This document shows positions 34,640 through 44,760 of a stretch of 64,000 nt of DNA, in pieces. A model generated the notes under the pieces. It was not told where the DNA came from. It did no database searches and saw only the letters and a list, made by a program, of their open reading frames with translations. A program made the position numbers and the translations under genes. Where the stretch lies: the NCBI GenBank assembly GCA_019787685.1, contig JAHNUO010000006.1:372001-436000 (forward strand). The letters are read 5' to 3'. Source of the stretch: Chiua virens. Its lineage: Eukaryota; Basidiomycota; Agaricomycetes; Boletales; Boletaceae. Positions within the stretch are counted from its first letter, which is position 1, and every line of letters starts with the position of its first letter.

Positions 34640-34988
34640 AAAGAATGACCAGATTTAAATAGAAACAATGATACGGTGTTGGTCATGATGCCAAGGGCTC
34701 ACAACTCCTTGCAATGATTGCAGAAACTTTGAAAGCACTAAATTTTTAGGAAAGATATTATCAGCAACTACCACAATGGCAGTAGCGTACGGGAAATGTG
34801 CCAATGCCTTGCCAATATGTATATTCCGCGATAATGATGTCAACGATCCTCATAGTATGGCAACAATCTTATAATATGTGTAATTCCTTTTCAGACCTCG
34901 GTAAGATCTCCAATGATGAATGATATTGATTACACAAGCAACTCTCAGCAAGTTAGATATAATGATAGGGTATTGGCCGTGATGGCCC
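34640..34988. repeat. Diverged repeats at the right end of the block
   Basis: Two related segments ~290 bp apart share aatgatacggtgttggtcat and aatgatagggtattggccgt. A third segment, cctcatagtatggcaacaat near 34850, resembles cctcataatggtagctacag of the left array (13,046). It lies between the transposase stop and the resumed MOSC frame. No gene is seen in 34573-34988. Confidence 0.45.
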
Positions 34989-35391
34989 AGAGGGGCTGGT
35001 ATGCCCTTTGTCGAGGATGGGATCACCGAGCTCAGCATCTCCTCTGAGAAGGAGCCCGTTGATGGGTTGAGTATCATTCATCTCGTGTCTAAATGTGCAC
35101 GGTGCTTGGTGCGAACTTGTTCCATGTCCGAAATAAATCAGGCAGTGTTCTGACGTGGTGTCCCTCGTCATGCGTTGCTGTCGGTGACGACTCTCACAGC
35201 TGCCAAATGTGGATCCAGGTACTGGCATTCGAGATGATGCGGTGCCGTTCAAGGTGATCATGAAGTTCCGAAGGGGGTTGGACCCAGTGCGTGCTAGTGC
35301 ACCGTGCGTGGGGTGCAACGGCGTTCTGACGGGGGAAGGGACAGTCAAGGTCGGTGATTGGGTACACGTGCATAAGATGGGGTTCGTATGA
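34989..35391 (+). pseudogene. MOSC-domain gene, 3' part (catalytic C-terminus)
   Basis: The frame opens at 34989 with RGAGMPFVEDGITELSIS, the sequence that normally follows RFRPNIVF in this family. It continues to LSIIHLVSKCARCL with the CxRC cysteines (the family's Mo-ligand site). An intron (35109-35199, gtgcga...cacag) leads to LPNVDPGTGIRDDAVPFKVI, MKFRRGLDPVRASAPCVGCN and a C-terminal KVGDWVHVHKM. It has no start codon or N-terminal domain. It completes, with no overlap and no gap of note, the fragment ending at ~12,768. The two are separated by 22.2 kb. Confidence 0.82.
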
Positions 35392-35602
35392 GGTTAGATC
35401 TATCATAAGGCCGCACCAACTACGCCAATGGGTATATAGTCTTAGTAGTAAATTGAGTTGAGGAAGATTTCCATTTGTGTCACCGGTTGAGCGGATCCGT
35501 GAAGAGGTCATCCATGTCACCCACAGCCAACTACTCCCATCCTACTTTCCTTCCATCCCGTCCTCCTTTTACTTACCCGCTTTCTCTGGTTTACCTCTAA
35601 CC

Positions 35603-38479
35603 ATGGTCATCGGAAAGTGGATATCCTTTGCTCAGCCCGTCTCCGCCACATCAGACATACCCCTCACAAAACCCGTCCCAATCCCGTGCACCGCAGACGG
35701 CAAACAGTTCGGACTCGAGAACGTACGTATCTCTCCTTTCTCTACCAAGCACTCGCTCATCGACCCTGGTCGCAGTTCGGCAACACCTGGTCCGTCTCAT
35801 CCATTCCCACCCCCATCGTCGCTGACTTATCCCTCTTCCAGCTACGCCAACTCCGTTCTCCAGGCGCTCTACTTCTGTCGCCCCTTTCGAGAGCTCGTCA
35901 TCCAACATATCGATCCATACCCGCCCCTTCAGAATGCGCATGTCGTCCCAACATCTCCCACATCCCCATCCACCGCCGCCCGCCGTAAACCGGATCGAAA
36001 ACCCACACAAGACTCCACATCGCCTCATCCCGCGCCTCATCCCCCAACACCTCCCGTCCCCTCTGCGCCTCGCACCCTCTTCTCTGCCCTCCGTGGCTTG
36101 TATATTCATATATCCCAGAACCCCGCTGACAAAGGCACCATCCCTCCCCGTGTATTCATAGAAAAGCTCAGAGAGTTAAACGAAGCATTCAGGAATACCA
36201 TGCATCAAGATGCCCACGAATTTCTTAATTATCTATTGAACCGCATAGTCGAAGAGATCGAAGAGGAGAGGAAATTGCGGCTGGCGTCTGGTGAAGACCG
36301 TACGTCCCACACCCTGCGCTCCTTTCTCTTGCTGACCTTGCCCCAGTACCCCCTTCGATGAACTCTTCTTTCGTTACTTCTCATCCCACCACCATGACTG
36401 CAAGTGCATCTAGCGCAAGTTCACAGTCGCCCGGCGCGACCTTCATACATCGCATATTTGAAGGCACATTGACCAGTGAAACGAAATGTCTGACATGCGA
36501 AAACGTACGTTTGTTGGTGCACACTGCGTTCTATATCATCTCATCACACTGCCTCAGCTATCTTCTCGCGATGAGTCGTTCCTTGATCTATCGATAGACA
36601 TCGACCAGAATTCTAGCGTCACTGCATGCCTTAAGCAGTTTAGCGCCAGTGAAATGCTCTGCCAAAAGGAAAAGTTCTTCTGCGATGCTTGCTGCGATCT
36701 GCAGGAAGCTGAAAGAAGGCTAGTGCGACAATGCAGCCTGCTGCGCATTACTAACAGTTGTTGTAGAATGAAAATTAAACGGTTACCCAATGTTCTGGCA
36801 CTTCATCTCAAGCGATTCAAATACCAGGAAGACGTGCAAAAGTATATCAAGCTTACATACCGCGTTGCATTCCCCTTGGAACTTCGTTTGTTCAATACCG
36901 TGGACGATATCCCGAATCCAGACCGATTGTATGAGTTGTTTGCCATAGTGGTACACATTGGGAAGTGAGTGATCAGCTGTGCTTGCCATCATTCCATTCT
37001 CTCTGACGTCAAACCCCTGACATTGTCAGCGGCCCGAATCATGGGCACTATATTAGCATTATCAAGACCATGGGTACCTGGCTTGTCTTCGATGACGAAA
37101 CCGTCGACTCTATCAAAGAGTGTGACATCCCAAAGTATTTTGGTGATTCGAATTCGGGGTCTGCCTACGTGCTATACTACCAGGCCTTAGACATTGATCT
37201 TTCGGCTCTTGGCCTCAGACCGCCAAGCCCCGAACCCGTGGCGCAACCTGTGGCGCCGCCAGAGGCTCCACCACCGGTTTGGCAGCCCACTGATTCTCCG
37301 GAATCCACAGCGCGGTCAGTTCCACGGTTACCGCCCGGCCTCATTAATGATACAATAATCTCCGCCCTCGTACCTGAGGCTCTCCCACGACCGTCCACAC
37401 CTCCAATAGCATCAGTCTCGGCCCCTGGGAAGTCTCCGCGCAAGGTACCATCAACATTTTTGAAGGTTTCCCTTCCCCGTTCGTCGACAGTAGGGGCATC
37501 ACGCGGTGAAGCTGTGCTGCGTACATCGCAATCCGTCAAGGCCCTCCCGAAACCAAGTTTGGCGCCTATTACTATCTTTCCGAAGGAGGACCTCAGGCCT
37601 ACGGACAACCAAACCAGTGTCATCGATGGCAAAGCGAGGGATTCTGACAAAAGCATGATGGGTTGGCTTCGGCGGCGGTCCAAAACCGTCAGGTCTCGTG
37701 CAAGTTCAGAGGCGAATAGAGATAAACCCCCACTGGCGCAAGACTCACTCGGGGCACCGGGCTCGCCCGAGCGAAATCAGTCCACCAGTTCGTCTTCCAA
37801 CAGCTCCAAAGATTCTCGCCATCCTCCTGATTCGCCCACCCCGGGGCATACCTCCCCTCGTGTTTCTTCATATCCCAATGGTAAACCGTCTCCTTTTTCT
37901 CGAGCGACCGATACATCATCATCATATGGGACGGATTCGAGGCGGTCGTCGGCTTCCGCCATTTCGAATACCACTCCCACATCTCCCCTTGGGGACCGAC
38001 GTCCGCAACAGCGACCCCTGCCATCTATACCTGCATCCCCGCAGGCGCCCAAGGCCGAGACACCGCATTCGGTGTTCGCAAGGGCGAGCTTTGATCATGG
38101 TCGGGTGGTACAACGACGACAAGGCAGACCTTCACTCAGAGATCTTAGTCCCCGATTATCGCCCAAGTCCCCTACCCGCCCATCCACTTCTGGCGGTGCA
38201 TTCACAGCAGCGCAATCGCCGCCGCTCCCGAGTCCACCATTGCCGAACAGCTATCCGCCAGTGCCTAGCCATCCTGCCGTTACGAGTAGATCGGATCCAA
38301 ATGACGATGTCATCGGAAGGCCCAAGTCGGCGCACGCCTCTTATGGTTTCTTCTCATCGCCAGCTAGCCCTCCTCCACCCCTGCCCGTGAGTGCTACGGA
38401 TACTACTCCGAGACGGGCGACGCGGAAGCTTAGTCTAACTGCGCCGATGCTCGGATTCAGGAAGCGAGAGAAGCAGTGA
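35603..38479 (+). CDS. creB: Deubiquitinase of USP12/46 (CreB) type
   Basis: This is a ubiquitin-specific protease like human USP12/46, yeast Ubp9/13 and Aspergillus CreB (carbon catabolite control). The start is [18 protein letters not shown]. The Cys box FGNTC is encoded by a 14-nt micro-exon (35776-35789) spliced to [17 protein letters not shown]. Further landmarks are a Pro/Ser insertion, [36 protein letters not shown] (zinc ribbon), [24 protein letters not shown] and [19 protein letters not shown]. The His box is [20 protein letters not shown]. The intron at 36719-36766 has a GC donor. A Ser/Pro-rich disordered tail of ~430 residues ends in KREKQ. It is convergent with the F-box gene downstream. 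Confidence 0.88.
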
Positions 38480-38924
38480 CCGCATCCGCTCCCGTCGCAG
38501 GGTTATCCATCGGGGAATTTATTTCTGCACTCATCGACGGTCGATCGATGTCAGTTCGTTTGGCCAATTTGACTTGCCTGTCGGACCGTCTTCCCCGTAT
38601 GTTGGATGCTCCCTCCTTTCCTTTTTGTGTTGCATATATATTCCCCGTCTTCCATTTCTTTTTTATTCTCGCAGGGTGGAACTGCTCTCTCAAGTCGTAT
38701 CGTGTCGTGCAACAATATCTCATGTTATGCATACCTCAGAGACCTTGTACTGTACTTTGTTCATGATGTTGTAAGGTACGCTTTGCCTAAGTAACCATTA
38801 GAATACATTGTTTGGGACGGCTTCCACAGCACGGTTCTCTGTCCATTGGATATATGTCATCGCGACGACAACACGAGCGAGAAAGGAAGAATCGGTATCT
38901 CTAATATAACATCAAAAGTAAAGT

Positions 38925-41082
38925 TCACAAATCGAGCATGCGTGGATCCGCAAGCGGCAACGGCCGCCGTTGTCCGTCTGGCGCTAGAAAAACAACATCA
39001 GGACGATTCAGACATATAACCAATGCATCAGAACATGGACGTACCTTGCATGGGAGCCTTTGCGAAATCAATGACATGAAGACAAGCATCACCCGGTTTG
39101 ACGTAAAACACCCTTCCCGTGCCTTCGTCCCATGCGATCGCAGGTCACTCCCGCCCTCAAATCCGCCCTGAGGTCCGGGCCCGAGTTGAACTTGCACATG
39201 ACGCCTTCCCGGTGGCGCACCGTGCCACGCATGATGGTCTGGAACAAGGCGTGCTTGGCAGCGGCAGTAATCGGAGGTGCCGTCGCTGACGGTAACGTGG
39301 CTGTAGAACCCACGTATAGAGAGGCACTCGGAGATGTCCTCAGTGCGTGTGACGTAGACGAGCGAGCGCTGGGTGCCGGGGAGGACGTACCCCCGACAGA
39401 GTCCGCGGTCCTTGTCGTTCTCCCACGTCACGACGTGGTGGTTACCCGCGACGAGGTTGCCGAGCCAGTAGTGCGGCGTCGAGAGCATGCTTCGGGGGAG
39501 GAAATGGCGTGGGGTAGGGTTGATGAGGAGTTCGTGGAACCGGGTTCCGCCTTGGCTGCGGTAAAAGATGGTGATGGGAGGGTGGTCGGCGCCGTCGGAG
39601 GGGTTGGCGCGAGGGATGGATTCGTAGTCGTTTGGGTCTGTGATTTGGATGCCTTCGACGTCGTCTGCGCGGAAGCTCATGGTTTGTTGGGCAAACGTGC
39701 TTTGCATTTCGTTGTCACCGAAATCGGGCATATTGAACATGGCCAGCGTGATGAGGTCTTGGGAGAGGGGTGGTGCATCCAGGGGTTCGGTGCTAGGGAT
39801 TGTTGGGAGTTTGATAGCGCGGAGAATGAGTATTTGGCCTTGGTGGGGTAGGATGCGCATATTGCATATGCTGTGGTGCTAAGCGGACGGTTCGTGAACG
39901 CCTACCTGGTCTGGTCACAGTAACTCACGTTGGAAGAATACGGCTCTTCGCGGGCGCAACAAAGCGTGGAGAGCATGCCAACTCCAGTCAATTCCTTGAA
40001 GACGACTGTTTCATGATTTTTCACAACTGCTAGAGTCGGCACACCTTCGATGATGGTAAGATCGATGGCTCCGAGTTCCGAGCTGCTTCGCAAAACACAC
40101 AGAAGACGGAATGGTGGGGGCTGCGACGCAGCAAAGTGAAAGAAAGCGGCCGAGCCAGGAATGAGACGAGGATCTGACAATGCATCCAGCGCATCGAGGG
40201 AGATGTGGATGCACGTGCAGGCGTATTGGAGGGGTACTGGGGGGTCGATCGGCTTCCTCGGGTTTTCAAAGATGGGGTTATATATCGACGGGTCAACACT
40301 GAAGAGATAGTGAGGTGGATGACCGTTTGGCAAAAATCTGATGATACATACCTAGAATCACTATAGCGGGAAGAGATTTTGCGGCGGACATACGCGATGA
40401 CAATGCTAGGAGTGCCGTCGATGTTCATATACTTGGCTTTGAGGTTATATGCTTTTCGCTTGACCGGTGTCTCCGCCAACGGGACGACGCCGCCTATACG
40501 GTGGTCGAGGGCAAATACGACCAACGAATAATGCGTTTTAGCCATGTTGCATACGGAAGCAACCATGTACTTTCCTCCGGGAAGGACGACCATCGACTGG
40601 ATGAGTCGGTGGACCTGGAAGGAATCGCGAGACAAGGGAGAAGGGTTGGGTGATACCCAATTCTTTTGCAGCGAGATAGATTTCGTAACCAGCCTTTCTG
40701 CTTCGAAAGATGTCAAGTACTTGGACGAATGACGATGTGAAGGTGGCCGTTGAGGAGCATTTGACCCAATCCGCTTGAGGAAATCCTTCCATATTATACC
40801 TTGGTGGGTGAGGTTGTAATAGAGCTTGCTGACCTGTTACTCGTAAGGACGCGTGCACGCGGCAGGTCGTGAAGATTGAAGACTCACTTGTCGTAGAGAT
40901 AGGATATCTTCCACGTCGAGGTAGCTAAGCACTTCCATGAGGATGTCGTCCGAAAGCGCGTTCAAGCATGGAAGTTTCTGCGGTAAGGCGATGTACGTGT
41001 CCCACGACTTCCTGGTACGCGCTGAGCGCTGAGAAGTACAGGACGAGAAAGTAAACCGCTTGGTCCACAAGCTTGATGACAT
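38925..41082 (-). CDS. F-box protein with propeller-like C-terminus, one frameshift
   Basis: The start MSSSLWTKRFTFSSC at 41082 leads to the F-box LNALSDDILMEVLSYLDVED ILSLRQ. After an intron comes VSKLYYNLTHQGIIWKDFLK. Beta-rich segments typical of this mushroom family follow: VVLPGGKYMVASVCN, YSLVVFALD, FRLLCVLRSSSELGA, LAMFNMPDFGDN and HYWLGNLVAGNHHVVTWEND, then YVTRTEDISECLSIRGFY. A possible 46-nt intron (~39253-39298) leads to HALFQTIMRGTVRHREG. Then AGVT must shift one base (extra T near 39143) to give AIAWDEGTGRVFYVKPGDA and CLHVIDFAKAPMQ. The last exon ends PLADPRMLDL. It is probably a substrate adaptor of an SCF ligase. The region 38480-38924 is 3' flank. Confidence 0.65.
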
Positions 41083-42605
41083 GCGAACTTGAAGGTGCGA
41101 GAGGGAAAAGTATCGGTTTCTCGAACGAGAAAGACGTATTTACATATCAAAGCTACCTTGTTGATCTCTGGGGTCTACCTTGTTTTTCACAGGAGTTCAA
41201 CGTCGTCGCGACATCGTAGCGACGATGTCAGAGGGGAATACAAGGGTTCTTGTCCGCGTTGTGGAGGCCTGAATACAACACTTGCCTGTTATGGGTCAGC
41301 GCTTCAGCAGTCGGTACCGAGCAAGTCCTGCTAAGAACACTTCAGGTGCCACATTACACATGTTTTAAATAAGAGGAACCCACTGTTGCAAACACGCAAG
41401 TACATATATTCTTCAGACTGGTTGTCCAAATCTAAACTCCTACTAGTACAGAAAGTCTGGCTTTAACAATCCCGGGCTGAATCATAAATTTTCATAACCA
41501 AGTCTTGACTCAGAGTCTTTGCATCCGATAATCAGTTATATTTGCTAATAACATACTGTACAACCTCAAGGTTAGTCTATCCCCCATAATTCCCGCTAGT
41601 AGTGGGTTTATTACGGCGGGGGGACCCGTCGTCGGACTTCGAAATCAACTATGCGGGAAAAAAGAAAAATCACGTGGGTTGTTTTGGATGATCGATTACT
41701 GAGTCGTACACAAAACACACGACGATAACCAGCTAGTTACAAACAGCAATGTTAAATAAACCTCCATCGAACAAGCAACGTTGACGACATACTGATTCAC
41801 GAAGTGCACTGCAACCTCCTCAACCGTAAACACCTTCCCGCTCCTTTCCGCCGCAATGACCACTATCATCGATTTCCTGCGCGAAACCGCGTCCATGACC
41901 CTCATTCCCAACACGGAAATACGTTCCTGGAGGATGGATCTCTACCATCTCGTCGTCGGCTGCAACAACTGTACCATCGCCAAATGATCTACGAGCCGAA
42001 AGTGGACAATGTCCGCGACCGCGTATGCGGTGTCCGATACGAAATGGACGCAATCGCCGTGCATCGCACATATCACGAAAATGAGTGAATGAAAAGCTAA
42101 AGCCTGTCTCTGAAGATCTGACGCCCCTATGCGATGGACTACTATCTCATATATTTATTTTACTTTATTTTATCTTTTATTAGGACTGCAAAGAGCGTCT
42201 GTGCCTGATATCTACATCTCTGTTGGGCTCTGCCGCGTGCAGTCGATTCATACTGCCAATTCACACTTTGCTTGTACTTGTTTACGGCTGCCCATAACAA
42301 ACGTATCATACGACCCAACTGAATGCCTACAATTCCTTGTAAATCATTCGAACCATGTAGCGGGCTCTGCCGCGCCGTCGCGGCCCTATGCAAGTTTTCG
42401 AAGGCGGGTGGAGTTCAGGAGTGTTTGCATTCTGCAGTGCACCCATCACTGGCATTACTAGTGCTAGTACGATGATAAATACTAGTAGATACTACTTATG
42501 AACCCAGTACGAGCGTCGAAGTTGGGAACAGCCTTCAAGTGAGTCCTCAGACGATCTTAAATATTTTGCTCCGGTAGGAGTTATCATTACCCTCGAATTC
42601 GACAA
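41083..42605. other. Intergenic region without a supported gene
   Basis: About 1.5 kb between the divergent F-box gene and the Kre9-like gene. It contains AT-rich stretches, a short open frame of 43 codons (41856-41987, MTTIIDFLRETASMTLIPN) and overlapping short frames on both strands over 41.8-42.1 kb. Some coding character is possible there, but no frame is long or conserved enough to name. Confidence 0.3.
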
Positions 42606-43077
42606 CTAGAAAAAAGTTAGATCCGTGATCCGCGACGACTCGGAAACAAGTGTTGGACGAGCGGACTCACAAACAATCTGGTAATTGCCGGGGATGAGAA
42701 ACTGTGGGACACTGATATCAAATTGGAAATCCCATCCTTCGTCACGGGCGATCCACACTGACGAACTTGCTCAATAGCGATGTTGGGTGAACTGCGTGAG
42801 ATACGTACCGGGTTCCACACCACTGGCAGGGTTTGTATTCATGATAATTGCGTTAAATAGTGCGGTAAAATCAACGTCATCGGCATCCCTGTGAACAGGC
42901 GGTGTGAGGGAGTGGGCCATATATGAACGCGCCGACGTACCAGATAACAGATTGAGAAGACCCCCTGGGCCACACTGCATGCTCGTTGGGTTCCGTAATA
43001 CTAAGACGGGCCGCTGCAGGAATACCGAGGGCAATAAGTGTAAGGAAGGAAACGAAGTACTTCGAGTTGAAGATCAT
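42606..43077 (-). CDS. Small secreted Kre9/Knh1-like protein
   Basis: The signal peptide MIFNSKYFVSFLTLIALGIPAAA is followed by RLSITEPNEHAVWPRGSSQS and VIW, the Kre9/Knh1 N-terminal beta-sandwich opening (ITxPxxxxxWxxGxxxxVxW). After an intron comes DADDVDFTALFNAIIMNTNP. A short intron then leads to SSSVWIARDEGWDFQFDISV and PQFLIPGNYQIVCESARPT. It ends after ~125 residues without the Ser/Thr-rich GPI tail of larger members. It probably lies in or outside the cell wall. The last intron (~40 nt) is unusually short, so that join is less sure. Confidence 0.6.
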
Positions 43078-43559
43078 GGTTAAAGTCGATTGAAGAATGA
43101 AGAATTGGTGCTGTAAAGCATAGGGAAGGTGTACCGTACTTATAGGTCGCTGCCAGATGTGTGTACCCCATGAAGAATGGGTGATTTATGAGTTTCAGGC
43201 CACTATGCATGTGGTTGGTGACCTGGCAGCCGTCTATCACGGGGATCATGATGCTATAAGTTAACGGAGAGCAGACTACTTACAATCATGATGCTTATCT
43301 GACGCTTTTGTCGGGGGTTTACCAATATACACGCCTCCTTTTTTGCTCGAAAAAACCATTTGGCTCGGCTGGCACCCAATCTGAAGATCTGAACTGTTGT
43401 CCGTTCAGTACTTCAGTAATTGACCAATATTGCGACCGTGACTGACGCGACTGACACGTCGACTCATTGCACAGCCACAACCCGTCTCCACCCGCAGCAT
43501 CATCGTACCAAAGCGGACACATTCAAGTGAGGTAGGCACAAACATGGATAGGGGATGAT

Positions 43560-44154
43560 CGGGACACTGTCAAGGTCGACGGTCTGTATGCTGCACAGGA
43601 GCGGGAACAGGAATGGGGTCGGAATTTTTGTGCGTATCGTTCCTCCTGTTCGCTGGCACTGCATGTCTCACCATCACTGTGATGCTATCCAACTGATCGG
43701 TGGTGCTTTGCAGACGCCTCATCAGGATGGTCCATATCAACACGCGATCGACTTTATTTTGAAGTCGTGGTCACTCCCGGCGGCCCGTCTGCGATTGCAC
43801 TGCTCCGCATCAACACGTTCACCGCACATACAAACTACTTTGCGCACGAGATCGGCGCGTTGTGGCAGTCGGTCACGTTCGATAAGATCGAACTCAATAA
43901 TACCTCCAATGGACCCATTCGCATCGATGTGTCTCTCACGGCGATGTTATGATCTTATTTGAATGCTGATTCTCTTCTTGGCTATAGTCTATCACTACGA
44001 CGAGAGGCACATTGATGTCAAGCAGTGGAGCGGTCGTAGGCTAGGCCACTTCAACATGACGGACGTATCGATTCTACACACGTCTAACACCCGCATTCAA
44101 GTGAAGGTGTCCCTCCTTTCCACCACAAGGAAACACACCAAGCTTGGGATGTAA
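43560..44154 (+). CDS. Possible unknown gene with two similar modules
   Basis: Frames suggest coding, but the full structure is not resolved. One segment reads VVTPGGPSAIALLRINTFTA, HTNYFAHEIGALWQSVTFDK and IELNNTSNGPIRIDVSL, with its stop at 43950-43952. A second ~200 bp downstream reads HIDVKQWSGRRLGHFNMTDV and SILHTSNTRIQVKVSL. The two share the pattern (I)xLxxTSNxxIxVxVSL. Upstream, KVDGLYAAQEREQEWGRNF could be an earlier exon. No family is recognised and it may be a decayed gene. Confidence 0.3.
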
Positions 44155-44760
44155 ACGAGCAACAGGCGCGTCCTCCATACATCACAACCACTATCTGATG
44201 GGCCGGACCTCAAATTCAACCTGGTGCATTCATTTCGTTGCTTATTGATTCGTTGCTTCATACTCACTCCATTCAGACTATTTAGGTGCCATTCCCAACT
44301 CTACATCAATGCAAAATGGTGTAATACATTTCTGTTCTCTCTTCATTCAATCCAAAGCCTAAGTGAGGCAACAACTCAGGTGAAATGCCTCGTAAGTAAA
44401 TTATTCGACGTCCAAGCCTGAGTATCGCTCGCAGTGATTACGTCGATTTAGAGAAACCTAATCGGCCTCAGGTTTGGTACCGGAACGGACAAGCCAGCCC
44501 GGGCCAGAACGGCCGAAACCATCAAGCGATCGGAACAGGATCATTGTAATTCGGGTGATGAGCACAAAAGCTTGCAGCGAAGGAGAGATGAGATGCATGG
44601 GAGGTATCACGCTCGTGATATGGACTCTAGAATCAATCAAACTTGGAATGATTGTAACATATAGATAACGTGCACCGGGAGTACGGCGGCAGTAGTCAAA
44701 TCTTGATTCATTGCCGGTGCTACTATGTAATGGCATCTCGGTCCAGGAGCACTATCAATT

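Noticed and set aside
39132..39851. 239-codon + strand frame
   Set aside because: It is the antisense shadow of the F-box gene, whose minus-strand segments fit the protein family.
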